Of a DNA stretch of 64,000 bases, positions 1 to 8,894 are shown piece after piece. This stretch comes from Halococcus salsus (GTDB lineage: Archaea; Halobacteriota; Halobacteria; Halobacteriales; Halococcaceae). Under the pieces are notes generated by a model that was not told the DNA's origin, searched no databases, and saw only the letters and a list, made by a program, of their open reading frames with translations. Made by a program: the position numbers and the translations under genes. The first letter of the stretch is position 1; each line of letters begins with the position of its first letter. The stretch lies in NCBI RefSeq assembly GCF_009900715.1, contig NZ_JAAAJC010000004.1, forward strand, positions 62,001 to 126,000, written 5' to 3'.

Positions 1-169
1 CGTTCCGGCGGAGGTCGACGGCCACCGGATCTGGTACGCGGGCGCGGTCGGCACCGAACCCCTGATGGCGGACGTGATCCTCGAACGCGCCGCCGACGCG
101 GGAGCGGACGTCACCGAGGCGCTCGACATCGTCCGCCGACGGACCGCGACCCCGGCGGCGGGGGACTAG
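1..169 (+). CDS. C-terminal end of a CbiX-type sirohydrochlorin chelatase (partial)
   Basis: Only the last 55 codons lie in the window; the open frame starts at base 2 and ends in TAG at 167-169. The visible peptide contains GHRIWYAGAVGTEPLMADVI, which resembles the C-terminus of haloarchaeal CbiX/SirB-type proteins that insert a metal into sirohydrochlorin. The stop codon directly abuts the ATG of the next gene, whose family usually neighbours cbiX, and this supports the assignment. The catalytic N-terminal part is outside the window, so activity cannot be judged. Confidence 0.6.
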   Translation, partial: VPAEVDGHRIWYAGAVGTEPLMADVILERAADAGADVTEALDIVRRRTATPAAGD

Positions 170-1234
170 ATGAACGACTCCCAACTCGACGCGCTCCGCG
201 AGGCCGCCGCCGACGACGTGGCGTGTGACGGTCTCTCGGTGAGCCACGACGGCTCGGGGTACGCCTTCGAGACGCCGGGCGCGAGTCACGCGGACCTCTC
301 CGAGACCGAGTTCGACGCGCTCGCGACCGAGAACCCGTGGTTCGTCTCGAACTGGGAGTACTGGGACGGGCTGGACGGCGCGACGAAGGCGTTCCTCCGG
401 TGGGTCGAACGCGCCGACGAGGTGGGGGTCCGGGAACGCTACGAGCGCCTCGTCGCCGGGCTCGCCCGCGAGTGGGGCCAGCTCCTGATCACCGCCGGGC
501 TCGGCGACGACGGTGAGCGGGTCTACGAACTCCGGCACACCGCCGACGTCGACGTCGAGGTCGACGACCTCGAACACCACGACGACCCGCTCGACGCCCG
601 CGAGCTGGCCACCCTCGACGACGACGGGGAGTACCGACCGCTCAAGACCGCGCCGACGCTCGCCACCGGGTGGGTCTTCCCCGCGCTCGACGGTCGCGAC
701 CTCGCCAGGACTGTGGAGTTCTTCTACCCCGCGACGGTGGCGAACTGGCACCGCGAGCGCGAGGGCGACCTCGACGTCACCCACTTCCGCGAGACCGCCG
801 AGCGCCAGACAGGGATCTACGGCGTCGTCGACGAGCTCGACGTCGAGGGGGTCGAGAACCTCGCGGCGGCCTGCTGTGTGGATTCCCAGTGTCTCAAGCG
901 CCGCGAGTGGGACGAGGATAGCAGTACGGAACTCGACGTGCCGCGCGGCGACGGCGTGTTCCCGTGTCGCGAGCCCTGCTCGCTCGTGATCGCCGCGGCG
1001 CGCCAGTGGGCGATCCTCGAAAACGAGGAGCCGCGAACCTACGAGGTCGAACTCACGCCGAGCGAACGGAGTCAGATCGAGACGTTGATCGAGGCGGTGG
1101 CCGACGGCCGGGTCGACGAGGTCCGCGAGGCCGACGTCGGCGACGGCGCGAACCGCTACCGGGCGCGGTACCTCCGAGCGAAACGGCTCGACGACGACGG
1201 CGGGTTCGAGGGGATCCGCGAGACGGACTCCTGA
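170..1234 (+). CDS. DR2241-family protein associated with CbiX
   Basis: A 354-residue soluble acidic protein whose ATG follows the upstream stop codon with no gap, so the two are almost certainly co-translated. A cysteine cluster at about residues 235-270 (CCVDSQCLKRR, then FPCREPC) looks like a metal or Fe-S binding site. Proteins of this type (DR2241-like) sit beside or are fused to CbiX-type chelatases in haloarchaea, so a role in tetrapyrrole or cobalamin metal insertion is inferred. No enzymatic motif was recognised, and the family name rests on context plus the cysteine pattern. Confidence 0.6.
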   Translation: MNDSQLDALREAAADDVACDGLSVSHDGSGYAFETPGASHADLSETEFDALATENPWFVSNWEYWDGLDGATKAFLRWVERADEVGVRERYERLVAGLAREWGQLLITAGLGDDGERVYELRHTADVDVEVDDLEHHDDPLDARELATLDDDGEYRPLKTAPTLATGWVFPALDGRDLARTVEFFYPATVANWHREREGDLDVTHFRETAERQTGIYGVVDELDVEGVENLAAACCVDSQCLKRREWDEDSSTELDVPRGDGVFPCREPCSLVIAAARQWAILENEEPRTYEVELTPSERSQIETLIEAVADGRVDEVREADVGDGANRYRARYLRAKRLDDDGGFEGIRETDS

Positions 1235-1882
1235 TCAGTAGAGCACGAGATAGGCGGCCGCGATGACGCCGACGAGCACCGCGAGCGCGCCGATGTAGAC
1301 CGCCACGACGTCCGAGAGGAAGAGCAGGACGATACCGACGATCACGACCACGGCCGCGGCCCCGAGGAGGGCGGGCGTGCTGAAGCCGTCGGTCGATCGA
1401 GCCGACGCCGAGGAGCCCGTCGAACCCGTGCGTCGCGGGGTGCTCGAAGCAGTCGAGCGGGTCGATTCGACGCTCCCCGAACTCGCGAGGCTCCCGCTCC
1501 CGGAGCGCTCGATGAGGGACTCGTCGATCTTGACGCGGCGTTTGCCCGCGTTGGGCTCGATGGTGAGCGGGACCGTCTCGGTCTGGCTGCCGTAGGCGGT
1601 CGCGATGGTGAGCGTGCCGCCGGCCGGTCCGGGGTCGCTGACGCTGACCGGGATACGCGTCGTCGCGCCGGGGCGGACGTAGTGGTTGCTCGATGGCACC
1701 GAAGCCACCCCCGAGAGCGCCTCGTCGAGCCGGAGGTGGACGTGGGTCCCCTCGCCGTGGTTCTCGAGTTCGATCACGAACGAGTCGGCGCTCGCGAAGC
1801 TCTCGGGGACGTCTATCGAGTGGAGCCCCGTGCGGTTGAGGTGGACGGTGAGCGTCGTGGAGTCGCTCGATTCGCCCGCCAT
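1235..1882 (-). CDS. membrane-anchored haloarchaeal protein with beta-rich extracytoplasmic domain
   Basis: A 215-residue protein. Residues 1-115 are beta-rich with an Ig-like or CARDB-like feel (alternating hydrophobics, NHGEGTHVHLRL). Residues 120-165 are a Ser/Thr/Arg-rich linker, and two C-terminal hydrophobic helices cover about 167-215. There is no N-terminal signal peptide, so the C-terminal helices are the probable anchor. It lies one base upstream of the Trm112-like gene in reading direction terms and converges on the DR2241-like gene. I recognise it only as a conserved haloarchaeal unknown and assign no function. Confidence 0.6.
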   Translation of the reverse strand: MAGESSDSTTLTVHLNRTGLHSIDVPESFASADSFVIELENHGEGTHVHLRLDEALSGVASVPSSNHYVRPGATTRIPVSVSDPGPAGGTLTIATAYGSQTETVPLTIEPNAGKRRVKIDESLIERSGSGSLASSGSVESTRSTASSTPRRTGSTGSSASARSTDGFSTPALLGAAAVVVIVGIVLLFLSDVVAVYIGALAVLVGVIAAAYLVLY

Positions 1883-1883
1883 G

Positions 1884-2078
1884 CTACGCCGGTGCGTCGT
1901 CGCGCATGTCCGGCGGCAGGAGGTTCGGGATGCCCTCCTCGATCGGGTACTCCTCGCCGCACTCGGTGCAGACGAGACGGCCCTCGAGCACCTCGTCGTC
2001 GGACTCCTGGATGGGTTCGAGTTCGAGTTCCTGCTTGTCCATCGGACACCGGATGATCTCCATCAACGACTCCTTCAT
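1884..2078 (-). CDS. Trm112-like methyltransferase activator / zinc-ribbon protein
   Basis: A 64-residue protein with the Trm112 signature: an N-terminal IIRCPMDKQELELE segment, a CTECGEEYP knuckle, and the EGIPNLLPPDM ending. Trm112 proteins bind and stabilise several SAM-dependent methyltransferases acting on tRNA, rRNA and release factors; archaeal homologues do the same. Only one C-x-x-C pair plus one N-terminal Cys is present, as in many archaeal members. It precedes the membrane protein gene by one base and is probably co-transcribed with it. Confidence 0.8.
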   Translation of the reverse strand: MKESLMEIIRCPMDKQELELEPIQESDDEVLEGRLVCTECGEEYPIEEGIPNLLPPDMRDDAPA

Positions 2079-2165
2079 CGCTGCTCGCCCCGGGTCATGC
2101 GCGAATCGATGGCCGGCGGTGATAAAAACATGGCGCTCGCCCGCGCGTCGACGGTCGGGGGCCGG

Positions 2166-3311
2166 TTATCGCTCGTCGATCGGGACGAACTCCTCGTCCT
2201 GGGGGCCGACGTATCGGGCGCGCGGGCGGATGAGGCGGTTGTCGGTCTGGTATTCGAGGATGTGGCCGACCCAGCCCGCGGTCCGGCTCATCGCGAAGAT
2301 CGGGGTGTACATGTCGAGCGGGATGCCGAGCTGGTAGTAGACAGTTCCTGAATAAAAGTCGACGTTGGGCGCGAGGCCCTTGCTCGGGAAGTCCTCCTCC
2401 TCGGTGAGGTACTCCTCGATGGCGGCGGCGTAGTCGTACCACTTCTTCTCGCCGGAGGCGTTACCGAGGTCCTCTGACTTCTCGGTCAGGATCTCGGCGC
2501 GCGGGTCCTTGACGTTGTAGACGCGGTGGCCCCAGCCGGGGATACGGCGGCCGTCGTCGATCTGTTCGGCGATCCACTCGGTGGGGTCCTGACCGCTCTC
2601 GTCGAGTTCGAGCAGGACCTCCATCACGTCCTGGTTCGCGCCGCCGTGGAGCGACCCCGAGAGCGCCGAGATCCCGCCGGTCACCGAGCTGTAGGTGTCG
2701 GCGAGCGTGCTCGCGATCACCATCGAAGTGAACGTCGAGGCGTTGAGGCCGTGGTCGGCGTGGAGGATCAACGCCATGTCGAACGTCTCGGCGGCGACGT
2801 CGTCGGGCTCCTCGCCGTGGAGCATGTAGAGGAAGTTCGCTGCGTACGAGAGCTCCTCGTTGGGTTCCACGGGCTCCTCGCCGTTGCGGAGGCGGTCGTA
2901 GGCCGCGAGGATCGTCGGGAACTGCGCGGCGATCTGGAGCCCCTGGTGTCGGATCGCGTCGATGTCGCCGGGTTCGGCGTCGCCGTCGTAGGCCGAGAGC
3001 ATCGACACCGCGGTCCGAACCGCCGCCATCGGGCGTTCGTCCGCCGCCACGAGGTCTTCGAGCGTCGTGATCACGCCCTCGTCGACGGCGTACTCCGCCG
3101 AGAGCTCCTCGACGAACGAGTCCAGCTCGTCGCGCTCGGGGAGCTCGTCGTTCCAGAGCAAGTAGAGGACCTCCTCGAAACTCGCCTCGCGCGCGAGGTC
3201 CTTGATATCGTAGCCGTGATAGACCAGCTGTCCGGCGTCACCGTCGATGTAACTCAACGAGGATTCGGCCACGAGAACCTCATCGAGCCCCTTCTGGAGG
3301 TCGTCTGCCAT
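2166..3311 (-). CDS. citZ: citrate synthase
   Basis: A 381-residue type II archaeal/bacterial-length citrate synthase condensing oxaloacetate and acetyl-CoA in the TCA cycle. The active-site histidines lie in HADHGLNAST and SGSLHGGAN, a third His-Arg pair in GWGHRVYNVKDPRA, and the catalytic Asp in NVDFYSG. The start is set at the ATG at 3311 (MADDLQKGL); a longer open frame reaches 3410 but its first 33 residues are Arg-rich and cover the promoter. A TATA-like GGTAATACTTTT lies about 30 bp upstream of this ATG on the minus strand. Confidence 0.95.
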   Translation of the reverse strand: MADDLQKGLDEVLVAESSLSYIDGDAGQLVYHGYDIKDLAREASFEEVLYLLWNDELPERDELDSFVEELSAEYAVDEGVITTLEDLVAADERPMAAVRTAVSMLSAYDGDAEPGDIDAIRHQGLQIAAQFPTILAAYDRLRNGEEPVEPNEELSYAANFLYMLHGEEPDDVAAETFDMALILHADHGLNASTFTSMVIASTLADTYSSVTGGISALSGSLHGGANQDVMEVLLELDESGQDPTEWIAEQIDDGRRIPGWGHRVYNVKDPRAEILTEKSEDLGNASGEKKWYDYAAAIEEYLTEEEDFPSKGLAPNVDFYSGTVYYQLGIPLDMYTPIFAMSRTAGWVGHILEYQTDNRLIRPRARYVGPQDEEFVPIDER

Positions 3312-3403
3312 GGCGCTTGTACCCGACCTGCCGGGAAAAGTATTACCGTTTCCCCACGCACGTGCGCGAGCAACGCTTTTGCCCGCCCGGACGAACGTCG
3401 AGC

Positions 3404-4627
3404 ATGGCACGCGAGGTCGACTACGAGCCGCGCAGCGTCAAGCGACTCCTCGCGGAGATGAAGGACATCGCCGAGCTCATGATCGACCTGTCGTACTCGG
3501 CGGTGCTCCTCGACAGCGACGAGGTCGCCGAGGAGGTCCTCCAGCTCGAATCCGAGATGGACGTCCTCCAGCTCAGAACCCACATGAGCCTGCTGATGGC
3601 CTCGCGCACCCCCGACGACGCCGAGGCGCTCGCCCCGGTGTTGGGGATCGTGGGCGCGACCGAGAAGGTCTCCGACGCGACCGGCGACATCGCGAAGGTC
3701 GTCCTCGAGGACATCCGGCTACCCGACGCGATCCGGGCGGCGCTCCCCGAGGCGGTCGAGACCCTCGTGCGCGCCCGCGTCGACCCCGACTCCCGGTTCG
3801 TCGGGGAGACCCTCGGCGGGCTGAACCTCGAAACCGAGACGGGGGTCAGGACCATCGCGATCCGGCGGGCCGGCGAGTGGATCCTGAACCCGGACCGCGA
3901 AACACAACTCGAACCCGCCGACGTCGTGCTGTTCCGAGGACCGGACGAGGGGGTCGCGGGGGTCTATCAGAGCACCACCGGCGAGGCCTACCTCCCACCG
4001 GACCCGCCCGAACCCCACACCCCGGACCTCGAACGCGCGATGGACTCGGTGGTGTTGATGAAGAACATGAGCGAGCTCGCGGTGGACCTCGCCTACGGCG
4101 CGGTGCTGTTCGACAGCGAGGCCCTCGCCGAGGAGGTCCTGAACCTCGAAGCCGAGGTCGACGCGCTCCAGTCGCGGTTCGAGGCCTGGACCCTCCGGGC
4201 GGCGGGCCGGGTCGAGGACCCGGTGTCCCTGCGGGGGCTGGTCCACCTCGCCCGAAGCACCGAGGTGATCTCCGACGCCGCCCTGGAGATCAGTGAGGGG
4301 GTCCTCCGCGGGATCGCCTCGCATCCGGTGATCGCCGAGGCCGTCAGCGAGTCCGACGAGGTGCTCGTCCGCGAGCGGATCGCGGCGGGGGGCGACCTCG
4401 ACGGTACGACGCTCGGGGAGGCGATGGTGAAGACCGAGACCGGGATGCGGGTGATCGCGGTCCGGCGGGCAGGCGGAGAGCGCACGACCGACGAGCGCGA
4501 CGACTGGGTGGTCTCGCCGGGGCCGAACACCGAGCTCCGGGCGGAGAACGTCCTGCTGGCGAAGGGGCCGCGAACCGGGGCTGACCGGCTTCGTGAGGCC
4601 TGTGGGGAGACGTCGAACACTCAGTAG
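3404..4627 (+). CDS. PhoU / TrkA_C double-repeat regulatory protein
   Basis: A 407-residue protein with an internal duplication. Residues ~5-95 and ~205-295 are helical PhoU-like domains (each with a SYSAVLLDSDEVAEEVL or AYGAVLFDSEALAEEVL segment). Residues ~110-195 and ~305-400 are TrkA_C-like ligand-binding domains (GETLGGLNLETETGVRTIAI and a second copy). This matches COG3273-type proteins. TrkA_C domains usually control K+ or other ion transporters, but there is no transmembrane helix or Rossmann RCK_N domain here, so the partner channel is elsewhere. The ATG at 3404 was chosen because the upstream extension reads through the promoter (CTTTTGCCC near 3375-3383). Confidence 0.75.
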   Translation: MAREVDYEPRSVKRLLAEMKDIAELMIDLSYSAVLLDSDEVAEEVLQLESEMDVLQLRTHMSLLMASRTPDDAEALAPVLGIVGATEKVSDATGDIAKVVLEDIRLPDAIRAALPEAVETLVRARVDPDSRFVGETLGGLNLETETGVRTIAIRRAGEWILNPDRETQLEPADVVLFRGPDEGVAGVYQSTTGEAYLPPDPPEPHTPDLERAMDSVVLMKNMSELAVDLAYGAVLFDSEALAEEVLNLEAEVDALQSRFEAWTLRAAGRVEDPVSLRGLVHLARSTEVISDAALEISEGVLRGIASHPVIAEAVSESDEVLVRERIAAGGDLDGTTLGEAMVKTETGMRVIAVRRAGGERTTDERDDWVVSPGPNTELRAENVLLAKGPRTGADRLREACGETSNTQ

Positions 4628-4708
4628 GGGCGTGTCACTTTGTGTAGGAGAGGATCACAGTCACAAGCGGACAAATTTTATACGAGAAGTAGCAGTATCC
4701 CCAGCAAT

Positions 4709-4918
4709 ATGACTCTGGAAACACCGTACAGGCGCTTCAATCAGTGGATTAGTGGGGTGTCACTTATCAGGCGCATTCTTGCAGGGGCGGCTTTGTTCGC
4801 TGCTTTTTGGGCTCTTCTCTATTTTGCTCTCCTTGGAAGATCGTTGTGGTACTCCCTCTTGTTGGGTGGTTCAGGAGGTCTCGTTTACGCGGGACTACGC
4901 TACTGGTCGGCGAGATAA
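4709..4918 (+). CDS. small low-GC membrane protein
   Basis: A 69-residue protein with two hydrophobic segments (about 20-40 and 44-62) and a basic N-terminus (YRRFNQW). Codon choice is unlike its neighbours, with many T-ending codons (GCT, CTT, TTT, GGT). A good TATA box (ATTTTATAC, 4676-4684) lies about 28 bp before the ATG, supporting real expression from a near-leaderless transcript. The composition suggests a recent acquisition or relaxed selection. Function is unknown. Confidence 0.6.
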   Translation: MTLETPYRRFNQWISGVSLIRRILAGAALFAAFWALLYFALLGRSLWYSLLLGGSGGLVYAGLRYWSAR

Positions 4919-4919
4919 C

Positions 4920-5192
4920 TCACCCCTCGTGAGCGAGGCGGTAGGCCGACACCAACGTCAGCCCGACCGCGACGACCGCGGCGGCGGCGAGGGCGAGGGT
5001 CACGGCGAGGAGGGCGAACAGTACGGGCGAGCCACGGGTGTCGGCGGTCGGGCCGGCGAGCGCGAACACCCGATAGACGTAGGCGAGAACCGCGAGCGCG
5101 ACCCCGACCGCGAGCCCGATCTTGGCGTTGCGCGCGACCGAGAGCGCCGCGAGGAACTCCGTGGTCGGGGGGCGGTCGGGTGCGTCTGCCAC
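4920..5192 (-). CDS. two-helix membrane protein, haloarchaeal unknown
   Basis: A 90-residue protein with a polar N-terminus (MADAPDRPPTTEF) followed by hydrophobic helices at about 27-46 and 58-83, predicted to span the membrane twice. It converges with the preceding small gene and leaves a single-base gap. No motif was recognised and no function is assigned. Confidence 0.55.
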   Translation of the reverse strand: MADAPDRPPTTEFLAALSVARNAKIGLAVGVALAVLAYVYRVFALAGPTADTRGSPVLFALLAVTLALAAAAVVAVGLTLVSAYRLAHEG

Positions 5193-5281
5193 GGCTGGAC
5201 TACCGTCGGCGGCGGCAAAATCGCGTCGGTTCGCCGTCGATATCGAACGGCTAAAGTCGGTCGAAATGTCGTGTTCGAATA

Positions 5282-6238
5282 ATGACGAGCCTCGGAACCG
5301 CGAGCGCCGCTCCCGGCGAGGTCGACACCGGTCGGCTGTCGGTCGGCGAGAGTCGCGACGGTGCGGACGTCGGTCTCCCCGTCTGTGTTATCAACGGTGC
5401 CGACGACGGCAAGACCCTCTATCTCCAAGCCGCGAGCGACGGCGACGAACTCAACGGCGTCGGGGTCATCCGACGGCTCGTCCCCCAGCTCGACCCGGCG
5501 GCGATCGACGGGACGATCCTGATCGTGGGAATCGTCAACGTCCACGGTTTCCGGGTGGCCGAACATCGAAACCCGATCGACGACACCAAGCTCAACCGGG
5601 CGTATCCGGGCGACAACCGGGGGACCTCCTCCGAACGCATCGCCGCCACCACGTTCGACATCGCGACCAGCGCCGACCTCGTGCTCGACCTCCACCAGGG
5701 GTCGACCAGTCGGATGATCCGCGAGACCAGGGTGCGGTGCGGCCCGCGCCACCGGCTCCACGACGCGTGTCTCGACCTCGCGAAGACGTTCGACTGCGGC
5801 TACGTCCTCGACCAGAAGGGGCCCGACGGTCAGCTCGCCCGTGCCGGGCCTGACGAGGGGGTGCCGACCATCGACCCCGAACTCGGCGGCTCCGTGGGCT
5901 TCGACGAGAAGAGCGTCGAGGTCGGGGTCCGGGGCGTGAAGAACGTCCTCCGGGAGTACGGGTTCGTGGAGGGGACGGCGAGCGCCGGGGAGCAGGTCCG
6001 GGCGACCGGCTTCGAGCAGTACGGCGCGTCCGCGGGCGGATTGGTCGAGTTCCTCGTCGACCTCGGCGACCGGGTCGAGCGCGGGGACCGGTTGTTCCGG
6101 ATCACCGACGCGTTCGGCGGGGTGAAGGCCGAGGCGACCGCCGACGCCGCGGGCGTGTTCTGGCGTACCCGCCGGCTCCCGCAGGTCGCCACCGGCGAGT
6201 ACGTCTGCTCGGTCGGGACCGACCTCGACACCTACTGA
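5282..6238 (+). CDS. succinylglutamate desuccinylase/aspartoacylase-like (M14 superfamily) protein
   Basis: A 318-residue AstE/AspA-like protein. The expected first zinc-ligand motif (H-x-x-E) appears as SDGDELNG, with Asp in place of His; the second ligand region is present as VLDLHQGSTSRM. RNPIDDTKLNRAYPG matches the substrate-binding stretch of the family. Residues ~225-318 form the C-terminal barrel-like domain (GGLVEFLVDLGDRVERGD) found in this group. Known members hydrolyse N-acyl amino acids; the substrate here cannot be told. It stands alone between divergent and convergent neighbours. Confidence 0.75.
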   Translation: MTSLGTASAAPGEVDTGRLSVGESRDGADVGLPVCVINGADDGKTLYLQAASDGDELNGVGVIRRLVPQLDPAAIDGTILIVGIVNVHGFRVAEHRNPIDDTKLNRAYPGDNRGTSSERIAATTFDIATSADLVLDLHQGSTSRMIRETRVRCGPRHRLHDACLDLAKTFDCGYVLDQKGPDGQLARAGPDEGVPTIDPELGGSVGFDEKSVEVGVRGVKNVLREYGFVEGTASAGEQVRATGFEQYGASAGGLVEFLVDLGDRVERGDRLFRITDAFGGVKAEATADAAGVFWRTRRLPQVATGEYVCSVGTDLDTY

Positions 6239-7093
6239 TCAGTCGTAGGTCAGAGTGTAGCCGCCGTCGAACAGCAGGTCGCCGCCGTCGAGGTGTTTCG
6301 CGTGGCCCGAGAAGCCGAGCGCGAAGAGGTTCGCCACCTCGACGGGTTCCATCATCTCCTTCACTCTGGCTTCGCCGAGCATCACGTCCTCGACGACCTC
6401 GCGTTCCGATATCCCGCGGGATTCGGCGGTGTCGGCGATCTGGTCCGTCACCAGTGGGGTCTTGACGTAGGCCGTCGAGAAGGAGAACGAACGGATGTCA
6501 CCGTCACCCTCGGCGGCGATGGACTGGGTGAGCCCACGGAGCCCGAACTTCGCCATGTTGTAGGCCACCTTGTCGCGGGTGACGTAGTGGCCGTGGATCG
6601 AGCACATATTCCCGACCGCGCCGGTCCCGTCACCCGCGCGCATGTGGGGCAGGCAGAGCTTCGTGAGGTAGAGCGGCGCGCGGAGCATCGCCTGCTGCAT
6701 CAGGTCGTAGTCGTCCATCGAGAACTCCTCGATCGGGGCGACGGTCTGGAGCCCCGCGATGTTCGCGAGAAAGCGGATCTGACCTTGTTCGGCTGCGAAC
6801 TCGACGACGTGCTCGATATCGTCGTCGTGGGGGAGGTCACCGGAAACGGTGTGGATCGCGCCGTCGAGGTCCAGCTCGTCGTGTTTCGCGGCGGTCTCGT
6901 CGAGGCCGTCCTCGTCGACGTCGGTCGCGACGGCCGTGAGGCCGTTGTGGGCGAGCGCGAGCGCGGTCGCCCGGCCGATCCCGGAGCCCCCGCCCGTGAC
7001 GAGCGCGACGTTCTCGGGCGCGAAGGAGGAGTCGTCGAGGGTCAGTACGTCGTCGGGGTCGAACTCGGCGGGTTCGGTGAGGTCGTCTGCCAT
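6239..7093 (-). CDS. SDR-family oxidoreductase (3-hydroxybutyrate dehydrogenase-like)
   Basis: A 284-residue classical short-chain dehydrogenase. The nucleotide-binding motif TGGGSGIGRA lies near residues 34-43, an acidic TDVDED follows beta-2 (favouring NAD over NADP), NIAG is at ~113, and the catalytic Ser and Tyr-Lys are in CSIHGHY and YNMAK. The C-terminal DGGYTLTYD ending fits 3-hydroxybutyrate dehydrogenase-like SDRs, but substrate assignment within this family is unreliable. The N-terminal ~27 residues before the Rossmann fold are an acidic extension. Confidence 0.8.
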   Translation of the reverse strand: MADDLTEPAEFDPDDVLTLDDSSFAPENVALVTGGGSGIGRATALALAHNGLTAVATDVDEDGLDETAAKHDELDLDGAIHTVSGDLPHDDDIEHVVEFAAEQGQIRFLANIAGLQTVAPIEEFSMDDYDLMQQAMLRAPLYLTKLCLPHMRAGDGTGAVGNMCSIHGHYVTRDKVAYNMAKFGLRGLTQSIAAEGDGDIRSFSFSTAYVKTPLVTDQIADTAESRGISEREVVEDVMLGEARVKEMMEPVEVANLFALGFSGHAKHLDGGDLLFDGGYTLTYD

Positions 7094-7126
7094 GATGCTC
7101 TCGGCCGAGGGTTCCGGGTCGGGACG

Positions 7127-7559
7127 CTAAATTCCCTCGCCCGACTGGTGAGCGGGGTGATGGATCGAGAAGAGTTGATGCCCGCCGGTGCAGCGGCGTG
7201 GCTGCGGCCGCGCCGGTGCGGTTGCGGCCCGCGGTGCCGTTGCGGTGTTCTCCTGGCGGATGAAGGGCGAGGCCCGAACGGAGTGAGGGCCGAGGGCTTC
7301 GGCGGTGCTGTGCGGGGCGGTTGTGGAGGTGATGGTGATTGTACCGCGAACGAGCGCGGAGCGCGAGTGAGCGGCTCTTTTTAGTCCACCGGAAGACGCT
7401 TCGCGTCTTCCGAGCCTTGCTTCACTACGTTCAGCAAGACAGGTTTTTGCGAGGTCGTACGGAACGGCTGCGCCGTTCCGTGATGCCAGAAATCTCCGAT
7501 TTCTGAGCAACCCTGAGCGAGCGCAGCGAGCGAACGGGGACGAGGAAAAAAGTGGGGCT
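7127..7559. repeat. gene-free stretch with dispersed repeat and hairpin cluster
   Basis: This 430-bp gap between the SDR and isocitrate dehydrogenase genes contains no credible gene; its open frames are Arg/Ala-rich shadows. It holds one copy of a dispersed element (7250-7315, shared with 36408-36465). A row of perfect inverted repeats follows: 7391-7411 (9-bp stem, TTC loop), 7416-7438 (6-bp stem), 7460-7480 (9-bp stem, TGC loop) and 7487-7505 (8-bp stem, TCC loop). The hairpins lie downstream of the leftward isocitrate dehydrogenase gene and may help end its transcript. Confidence 0.6.
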
Positions 7560-8801
<1,242 letters not shown>

Positions 8802-8894
8802 ACCGAAGATTCAAACGGACGCGCTAAAAGGTCTGGCTTTCTCGTTCGCGCGCCGGTTCGGGACGGTTATTCGTCCACCGGGTGAACCCCAGCC

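Noticed and set aside
7127-7510. 127-codon frame on the minus strand in the repeat-rich gap
   Set aside because: Composition and lack of any domain; the stretch is built from hairpins and repeats instead.
7127-7559. Remnant insertion sequence
   Set aside because: No transposase fragment, terminal inverted repeats or target-site duplication could be identified; only small palindromes and a short dispersed repeat.
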